The notes under the pieces are model-generated. The model was not told the origin of the DNA and did not search any database. It saw nothing but the letters and a program-made list of their open reading frames with translations. From Mansonella perstans (taxonomy: Eukaryota > Nematoda > Chromadorea > Rhabditida > Onchocercidae), in NCBI GenBank assembly GCA_037074765.1, contig JBAMDO010000002.1, positions 124,001 through 188,000 on the forward strand: 64,000 bases of DNA. The letters run 5' to 3'. Of this stretch, positions 55,101-64,000 are shown piece by piece. The position numbers and the translations under genes are program-made. Within the stretch, counting starts at the first letter, position 1. The number at the start of each line of letters is the position of its first letter.

Positions 55101-58100
55101 TTGAAAATGTAATATAATGAACTAATTTTAAGTTAATTATATAAAAATTTATCCCGGTAATTTAGTAAAAAAAAATTTTATAAAACAGAAAAGAAAGAAA
55201 CCTACGAGTAATGTATTTTTGATTCATCTTCCATGAAAGTTGGTGGATCAAAAAACTGAGGTGAATCAGCAATGAGGGATTTTCCACGATCACTGACGCT
55301 GTTAACAATATCAAAGGTTCGTGTTGGTCCTCTAAAATAATTGTTGATTAGTGAGTGCTAATTAAAAAAATTATTAAATGAGAATTTTTATAAATGAAAT
55401 AAAAATTCATATTTGAATAATTTCTGAAAAAACTGGCACAATGGTAAAAAAAAACCTTGCAAGAATATCACAACAATTCACTAATGCTTTCATTTCAACG
55501 CAAAGTGTCGTATAGATTGATATTTCATGTTTTATAGCTAATATACTGTTACCATGTTCTACAGTATCCTGTTCCACTTGTTTCAAATAATATGGTATCG
55601 TTGCTTGCATTACTAACTGTAATGATAGTTTAGCGTAGTTTTCATTAGGATACACGACCTAATATGGTTTTGATTAAGAAAGTTCCCATAAAACTTTTCT
55701 GTTAATAAAAAGAAATTTAGGTAAAAAATTTATCTGTTAATAAATTTCTCATTTTTTCTGATATAATCTAAACAAATGAAAAAAATTTTTGTTATTTCCT
55801 GCGTTTTTTGCCTTTGATTTTACTTTAAAATACTATAAGTTGAAATAATTTTGAAACATGCATATATTATCAAAAGTGAAAACATTACCAACATCTGATA
55901 ACAGCGTCGTGATTCAGGCGCAAAAGCGCATACCGTAATGGCGCTTGCTATTGCATCTGTCAGTAAGCTAAACGTATTGGGATCATCACGATAACACAAA
56001 TCTAGCGCCTTAAAATTACTCAAATTATAGTAAGTAAAGTATTTTTCAAGTTTTTTTATTGAAATGGTCAAACAACTGTTTCAAATTTAATTGAAGTTGA
56101 CAAAAAACAATTTTCAAATTATTTTTAATTGATCATAGTGACCACCTAAACAAAATTGTTCCACATCATATAGCTGGATGGATTAATTTCACAAATTCAA
56201 ATGTAATGCCGAAAAATGCTACTGCAAAGAGTTATTTCATTTTCAAATATTTTAATTGTATTGCTTGTTTATTTATCATTTACTTATCGTAAAAACAAAA
56301 CGGATCAATAAATTTTTGCCCCAACTATAGATTAGCCAACAAAGAAAGGAGTTGAAATAGAGGGCTTTTTCGACCGAATGGAATATGAAATCAGAAAAAA
56401 TATGAACTAGGAAATTTGTTGGTGAGACATGCAGTGCACATAGTGCGAAAAATCTTTTTCCCAAAAAAAACTTCAAAACATTTTTGCACATAGCAAAATT
56501 ATAAATAAATTATGAACAAGATTATGATATATAATTGGTTAGTGAATAACAAATTACATTGCAAACATTTTAAAAATTAGCAAAATTTATTGCTTTATTG
56601 CAAATAATTAAAAAATTTCAAAAAACTGTCACCTACAGCAAGATAGTAATAAGCAAGTAATGGAATTACCCTCATAATAATATTCAGTAAATATCAAAAA
56701 CAAAAGAAAATTATGAAAAGTGAAGCTAAGTAAATAAATAGTTTAATTAATTGGTTGCCTTACATATTTTTAGATGGAAAAGTAAATGTTTTATAAAAAT
56801 AAAAATTTCAAAAAATTAAAATTTATATCGACGAACTTTTAATGGTTTTATTTCACTGACTAGATCTAATACATGAATTGGATCGATCATATCATTCATG
56901 TCTTCCATGCTGTGCAATAACTTAAACCAATATTTTGCTTTTACCTGTAAAAGTAAAAGTTTGTAAAAATTTATTAAACAATAAAAATTAAATAAACTTC
57001 AAAATTTTAGTTTTTTGTTTTATAGTTAATATCAAATTGTTGTTGTTGTTGTTGTTCACAAAAACAGAAAAATAAACTATCATGGAAAAATGAAATTTAG
57101 TAAATAAATAAATTAGCTAATTGATTAATTACCTTTGTAGGATCTACATCAAAATTATTATCCGTAGTATCAAGAATATTTGCCACAGCACCGGCCATTT
57201 GTAACAGAAATGGTTTTCGATGAAGAATGTAAAATTGTTTGCAAACATATTCAATAGTACGACAAAGTAATGGATTTGTTTGTCGTTGACTGTAACAACG
57301 TAGTATTGTTGGCATTATGAGGAAAAATCCCTGAAAAAATTAAAAGAAAAACAAGAGGCAAATAATTAACACTAATTAAATAACTAAAAAGTTAAAAAAT
57401 GCGAATAATCAAATCATTTTAACTTTATTTTTTCTATCGCTCTTTTTCTCTTTCTCTATCTCTGTAATATTACTAAAGATAATTTCCATAACTTTTGTGA
57501 TTGGGCATTCTCATATGATTATTTTTTGAAATTATTTAATTAACATTTTTGCAAATATGATCTCTTCAACTTACTCTCTTTCTCGCTCGCTCTTTCGATT
57601 ATTAATGAATTTATTTTAATTTTTTTTAACTAAAGAATCTAAATTTGAAAGATCACCCAAACATATTCTGTAATTTATATAAGACAATGGTGGCTTCTGA
57701 AATTTTTTCTTAAAAAAATTTTGCAAAAATATGGAGAAAATACAAATTATAACTAATTTTTTCCATTTTGAATTTTTAATTAAAATAAATTTACCTGATT
57801 TGTGAAGAGTGTACTGAAATGTACGGCCATTGAGAGATATGTTGCCATACAGCGACGTAAAATTGTCACATTTTCACAATGTAGTAAGGTGACACCATTG
57901 ATAATATTGATGAATAAATGCAAATCGCCAAGCATAAAAGCATTTTCCATTTTTGCAAACATGTCAGACATCAGCTTAAAATCGAATTAACTTTTTTTAA
58001 AAAAACTCTAGTCTTGAAAAATTTTGCCAGATTTATACGAAAAAAATTAAAAGTTTAAAATTTGAAGGTTTTTATTTTTTTCTTACTTTTGTTTACTTCT

Positions 58101-61100
58101 ATAAATATTTGATATTTTCAAAAATTTCCAGAGAAAAAAGCTTTCAGTTTGAGAATAAATTGAAAATATCCTTCTATCAGAAAATTGCATTCAAAAATAC
58201 GACAAAAAAAAGGACACTGGAAAACTAACCAAACTCCAAACAAATTTATGAATGCTGTCTATGGCATACAATTCACGACCTAATTTGCCATGATACATGC
58301 CGAAACATGTATCCAGACTTTTTCGTGGAAACGATGGCAAATGTGTGAATTCATCGTGGAGGAAAAATATTCGTTGTGGGATCTAAAAAATTTTGCATTT
58401 TAATTAAATTTTTTTCTTTTTCTACTTATCATTTTTGATATTCATGCAAATACACAGCATAATTAAAATTTGTTTGTTTTCTTTGCTTTATTCCAAAATT
58501 TTTTAAAATTTTTTTTAAAATATTTTTCTGATTATTTTTTTAGTACATAATTAAAAGATAAATGAATTTTGATAAACAGAAAAAACTTATCAAAAATTTT
58601 GGTTTTTTATAAATTTTCGACAAAGCGTCATCTGAGTTCTCCAAATAAATTCAAATAAACAAATTTTTAGATTTCAATAATTAGTGAATGAAAATTCGAC
58701 AATATTCAACAAAAATTTTTAGACCTTAATAAATAAAATAAATGAAAGTTTTTTTGGAGAAGGGTGACGAGCGAGTGAGAAAAACGGAATTCTTTTCAGT
58801 GCAACAAAACATATTTCCACTTACAACATTTTCAGGACTATGAGCAAGTGCATTGTGTGTTAGCAGTACTTTTCCAATTTCAATAAGTTTATATGTAAAT
58901 GCTTTTTGACGCATCCGGAAATGCGCCTCATCCGGATTTAACTTAACCAACGTCAACTGGGGATATAACGAACGATGAAAAAAGTAAAAATCCCTGCAAA
59001 AAAAAATAATTGAGTAACAATAAGTTTGTAATAATATCCGAAATTTGATATAACCTGTTATCTAGTTAGCACTCTTTTCTCCCAATTATTCCATTTCACT
59101 AATTCTCTTGTACTAGAGTACCCGAGAATTCGCGAAATATGAGGAATAATTGGAAAAATTGTGTTGGACTAAGAAATGTTTATTATCAGAAATTAAATTT
59201 TGTAAATAAAAGTATTTATATGCAAAATTGTTAAATTAGATTTATTTAAATTTCCGGAAAATACACTATAATATTGGAAGCAATAATGGACCAGATAATA
59301 TACCGGATGAAGAAGCTGAATCATAATTTAATTAGAAAAGAAAGAAACGAAAAGAAATCATTTTTCATACTCACCGAACATATGATGAAGGATTGTGAAC
59401 TAAATTTGTTTTAGTATCAATAAGAAAGTGACACTGGTGATCACTTTCAGGTATATTAAAAAATTCCAGGCTCTCCTTCAGTAGCTGTTGAAATTGCGTT
59501 TCTTCATGAATCGGAAATTGCGATGGAATTCCACCAGAACCACTATCAGGTCCATGAATAATAATTTTCTTTGCTGATGGAACATTAGCCGTTATCATTA
59601 GTGCTTGCTAAAAAAACGAATAAATAGTAATTTAAAAAAAATGATCTGATATAAATTCATATAAACGTGCATATCATTATTACGCACCAACTGTCACTAT
59701 TTCTTATCAATGAACAATCTTGTTTATCAGTTATCATTCTTGCTTACCAATAACATTGTTATTAATTACTTGTGACTACTGTTCATCAATAATCACTACT
59801 ACTTATTGTTATTGTTTATATGTCATTACTTACTTATATGTTATTACTTACAATTATCGTTCGTATTTATGAGCTATAATTACTTTTTATCATTATTACT
59901 TATCATTGATCACTATCAATTTTATTATCAATTATCTCCAGAGAAATGATAGAATGACAGAAGATGAATGAAGCAATAATTTCAGTTATTTTTCTTATTT
60001 GTATCCATCAGTTTGAATTTATCAAAAATCATTGAGCTTATCAGAATGTAGATAAACTTACATCACACTGTTCTTTTTTTAATGTCTGCTTTAAATCCTT
60101 AAAATATAATCCATGAACATTTGGCGCAATAAGCCATAGAATACTTAATGCCATTGCAATTGCTCGATCACCGCCCTCACATGGACTACGTACATAATGC
60201 ATTACAAAACCAAACTGCAAAAAAAAATCCTTTTCTAAAAATTTTTCAAATCTTCAAGAATAATTCCACAGTTTTAAGCTTAAATTAATATTTGGTAATT
60301 TTGCATTTCAAAAAAAAAAATTTTTAATTTGATTAAAATCATACTATTGGTTAGAAAAATTGCAGCGTAAATTTCGAAAAAAAAAAAAATTTTAAATTTT
60401 TCGAAATAAAATTATTGAATTGTAAATAAAAGTAAAAACTGAGTTAAGCAATCAAGAACAAGCATAAATGTTTCATAATTTAAGCTTGAACTATTCGTTG
60501 ATAATTGTACATTTACAGAAAAAAATTTCTTTCAAATTTGATTAAAATCAATTTTTTTAATCAGGAAAGTTTTAAAATGTCACACATCATTTGAACATAA
60601 CAAAACTTACGAAATAATTCATTAATGTGTAAGCAGTTTGACATGGCAGCGATGGAAAATGTAACAACAATTTTCGTAAAAGCGATATTAAATTTTCCTG
60701 AAAAAAAAAATTTTTTTCATTTGTGTCAAATGCTAACATCAAAATATGTCGCAAAAAACTAAAAACAACATGTTTCATCATTTTTATGAAATAAATTAAA
60801 ATACACGAAAAAAGACATTTCAAGAAAGCCTAATTTTTTCTATAAAATGAATTTTATCGATGAAATCAAAATGAAATTATTTGGAATGAAGTTTGAATTA
60901 ATATTTATTGTCCTTTTTTATCATTTGCTTTAAAATATTGCAGCTGTTGGTTAAATGATAAGTTTAAGTACTAAAGATTAGAAGATGAATGAACTACATG
61001 TGCTTTATTGGATAGCAAAAAAAGTTAGTCCAGAAAATCTCAAATAAACAATTGAGTTTTAAATAAAAATATCAGTTTTATCTTTCAAAAAAGAAAACGA

Positions 61101-63732
61101 TTCCTGGATGCATTTCGGAGCTTTTTCTTTTACTCTATTCCTAAATCACTGATCTCTCATTTCACGTATCGCTATTTTTCGCGGAATCTTTTTTGAATAT
61201 TCAGAAAATATTCGCACTTTTGAAAATTTTTTTATTATTTTTGAAATATCCATAAATGCATTCCGCAAGTTTATTCTGCTATGCTATTCCTAAATGGCCG
61301 ATGTCTCTAGACAATTGTGTTTTCAGAAAAAACAATCTCTTTTCAGTTTTTTTGATAAAAACAAATTTTTAAATAAATGAAAAAAAATGTCGCCATTAAA
61401 TCTTTTTTTTGAAAGTAATAACTTTTTTAAATGTAAATGAATAAATAAGTTTACCTGACGTTCACGATTGGTTAATTTTTCTAAAAAATGACGCAAGAAC
61501 AAAGCTGGATCTTCGACAATACATGACCAAATGATCTTCTTCACAGCATCACTTACTAAAAGTTAAAAGAGAATTCAGTTGGAAAGGTTTCAAACTTTTT
61601 ACTAAATAAGCTTTTGTGATTTACTCGCTACAACTGTTGCAGTAAAATGAATACCAGATTTCCCGGAACTGTCAAGTTCTACATCATCGAGCATTTCGAT
61701 AATCACTGGTACAACCGAAAGTAGTGATGATGGAAAAAGTGGTTGTGCAATTGGCATTTGTTGTCGCGCTGATGTTTGATGTACATCACAATCTAAAATA
61801 TATCATAATGAAATTTTAATTTGAAAAAGAATTGAAAAGGAAAAAGCAAAGCAATAAAAGTTTACAAATGTAAACTTTACTTTTTTTCTTGAATATATAA
61901 AGACAAACCTTCGCCAGTATTATCAGCCATAGTTTGTTGTGCTTGATGATGGAATAATGCTGGCTCATATGCTGCTTGTTGTATAATTGCTGTAGCACGA
62001 AACGGAAAATTTTGACGTAATGTACTTTCACGTTCATTTGCTTCACGTGCAGCTCGACGTACCATCTCTTGCTTTTGTTTACCACGTGTACGTATCATTG
62101 TCATTATTGTTTGACTCTGAAAATTCTCTTTCTTTATAAAAGTTAATTTTTTAATAAAAACGCAAATTTAAAATCAACAAATAGAAATTAATTAATTCCG
62201 ATTTGTTCAATAATAAATTTGCAAAATAAAAAAGCAAAAGTTAAGTGATACTTTAAGGATTACGCACCGTTGCTTGTTCTTTTTCTTTCAGGCATAACTC
62301 CTCAACTTTAGTCTTCATGTGCGGCATCCATGGTGGATCAACAACCGATATATGGCTTTGGCCAACAGGAGGTGATGGTAATGTAAAGTCAATACCTGGT
62401 GGTGGAACCTAGCAAAAAACCAAGCATAAAAGTTTGTGAAATTTTCTAAAGAAAAAAGCCAATTTGAAATGAAACACAAATATCACTGTTGTATAATAGT
62501 AAGCTTGAAATGTTTGGAAAAATAAATGGAATTCATAAAGTTTAAAGAAACTTTAAAGATAAGTTGTGCGCCGTCTTCCATTTTCAACCAAACATGAAAA
62601 CGGTTACGCCACAAAGCATGAAAACGTCGCAATCCTTCTGTACGTATATTTGGATCATCATTTAATAAACTATTCCGTATCACTTTAACAGTGTCCTCTG
62701 GATTACGTACCGATGATACGATGAAAAGAGATGCTGAAATTAAAAAAATTTTAAATTACGCTTTTTTTTTAGAAATTTTGAAATGCTTAAAATAAATTTT
62801 CAAATTACTTAAAAGAAGAAAATTGATATATTTTCTAATAAGATAACTTAAGCAGGATTACTTTTGTTTATTTATAGTAAAAATTGAACAATTTATTTTT
62901 TTTTTATTTTATTATTTTATTTTGCAATTATTTCTTCCTTTAAATAACTAAAAGTGCAAAGAAAAAATTTTTTTCTTTACCAGCTGAAGTGACAACGTGT
63001 TTGTCACAGTGTATGAGTAAGTGCCAACAGATATCTATGATTTCATGGTAGTGTTCATTTTCTAGTACGAGGCAGCTTTTCAGAAGTGTTGAAAAAGGTG
63101 CATGAATTATGCATAACATTTGTGTTGCGATATATGATAGCATTGGTGATGGCAATCGATGTCTCTTTGCTTGGATCATTTTAATCAGATCATCCGAATC
63201 CTACAAAAAAAGATTTCAATGCTTAAAGATATCAGAAATAATCCTAAGTACATTTTAAAAATTTATGATAGTAAATTAAATAAATTATTTATTTGTTATT
63301 TAATAAAGGTGTTAGTTTTGGTATTAATTTTAAGCTGTCTAATGCTATATCGATATCATTTTGAAAGTAGAAAATGATACGTAGAATAAAAAGAGTGATT
63401 AAAGAGAAGAAAGCTCATATTAAAATTAATTAATCAAACATATTCCAAAAGAAAATTAATTAAATATCGTTTATAATATTCACAATGGAGGGAGGGAGAA
63501 GAGGAGGAAAAAAGGATAGAAAAGGATTACTTGACAATTATTCTTTCTCGTTCGTCCTTCTCTGTTTTCTTCGATTTCGTTAAGTTTCTCAATCAGTAAA
63601 TTTCTCAATGCCATTGTTGGTTTATCAGACATTACATTTTGCCGGACAGCAGAATTTTCCCGACGTTGCGTTGCAAGAGGACCGGAATGCTGCTGTGCTG
63701 CCTGTAACTTTGATTGAGAAAGATTTGTTTTA
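49197..63732 (-). CDS. unc-80: UNC-80, NALCN/NCA sodium-leak channel complex subunit (C-terminal half, partial)
   Basis: The C-terminal half (about 1,620 residues) of a protein usually about 3,200 long; the 5' exons lie beyond the right edge. UNC-80 bridges UNC-79 and the NALCN/NCA channel in neurons. Exons in transcript order: 63,531-~63,732; 62,981-63,200; 62,552-62,733; 62,268-62,408; 61,909-62,116; 61,625-61,792; 61,455-61,555; 60,611-60,697; 60,062-60,214; 59,375-59,607; 58,825-58,993; 58,230-58,382; 57,795-57,974; 57,133-57,330; 56,837-56,944; 55,889-56,008; 55,456-55,658; 55,206-55,331; 54,559-54,772; 54,134-54,213; 53,779-53,998; 53,464-53,634; 53,238-53,361; 52,652-52,795; 52,192-52,314; 51,864-52,048; 51,177-51,351; 50,820-50,999; 50,673-50,717; 49,952-50,033; 49,526-49,608; 49,197-49,279. 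Recognisable segments: IQAKRHRLPSPMLSYIATQM, AAYEPALFH, EDPALFLRHFLEKLTNRERQ, EETQFQQLLKESLEFFNIPE, RRPRDAFLVLAATFIEKAKP, DWSVESNRP. It ends DFVDRITARHHYV. Confidence 0.94.
57034..57056. repeat. (TTG)n microsatellite in an unc-80 intron
   Basis: Six to seven TTG units lie in the intron between unc-80 exons 57,133-57,330 and 56,837-56,944. Confidence 0.85.
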
Positions 63733-63739
63733 AACAATA

Positions 63740-64000
63740 TTACTAGTGATAAATATAATAACAAAGAAAGCAGTACTGTAATTGCTAAACTAAATTTAAT
63801 TTAATGCAATTTATGGGTTTGTTAAGATAATCAGCCATGTTAACAGTAGTAATCTGCATGTCACAATCAGACTTTCGAAAATTTTTGAACCGCATTTCTC
63901 ATTATAAACTAAAGCAAACTCTAAAGTTCACTGGATATTATCTTAAAAACAATACTGACACCATCAAAAGCTAATCCAATTTATTGCTTCATTGAAATAA
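63740..64000 (-). other. Probable intron of unc-80 at the window edge
   Basis: No frame here resembles UNC-80. The sequence is AT-rich, and the unc-80 exon to its left begins mid-protein, so this should be part of an intron that continues past the window. Confidence 0.55.

Overview
The window reads as nuclear DNA of a parasitic-type nematode, most likely a spirurid/filarial relative. It is very AT-rich and holds two typical nematode cuticle collagen genes. It also has many short exons split by AT-rich introns that end in TTTTAG or TTTCAG, and several start codons lie only a few bases after a splice-acceptor-like AG, as expected for spliced-leader trans-splicing. The species cannot be fixed from sequence alone. 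No prokaryotic gene organisation is present.

Layout. Positions 1-5,800 hold a diverged tandem duplication of about 1.8-1.9 kb (about 840-2,640 and 3,810-5,730), and each copy carries a remnant of a Trm9/ALKBH8-type tRNA methyltransferase. Positions 7,253-9,023 are a six-exon cuticle collagen on the minus strand, and 14,618-16,222 a four-exon cuticle collagen on the plus strand; the two are transcribed away from each other. A 57-bp minisatellite of nearly seven copies lies at 17,710-18,095. A five-exon RING-finger protein gene (18,669-27,922, plus) has a 5.7-kb intron loaded with GA-rich and other simple repeats. A short single-exon membrane-anchored ORF follows at 28,557-29,072.

The right half is conserved housekeeping and neuronal genes. 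The complete 15-exon Sec1/Munc18 gene sly-1 (SCFD1) is at 32,329-37,427 (plus). It converges on a penta-EF-hand PDCD6/ALG-2 gene (39,729-40,793, minus). Three more minus-strand genes follow: the exosome ring subunit EXOSC8/Rrp43 (42,773-44,944), a BACURD-type BTB/KCTD adaptor for CUL3 (45,894-48,264), and the C-terminal half of unc-80, the large NALCN/NCA channel-complex protein (49,197 to beyond about 63,732; 32 exons visible, about 1,620 residues).

Together the identified genes cover cuticle structure (collagens), ER-Golgi membrane fusion (SLY1) and its calcium-responsive neighbour at ER exit sites (PDCD6), RNA 3' processing (EXOSC8), ubiquitin ligation (RING protein, BACURD) and neuronal excitability (UNC-80). 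No operon-like functional theme links them; the order looks like ordinary nematode chromosome. The least explained items are the methyltransferase remnants in the duplication, the hairpin-forming 57-bp minisatellite and the orphan membrane ORF. I found no convincing evidence of a wholly new system. Exon boundaries were placed by eye from GT/AG sites, reading-frame phase and remembered family sequences, so single-base errors are possible.
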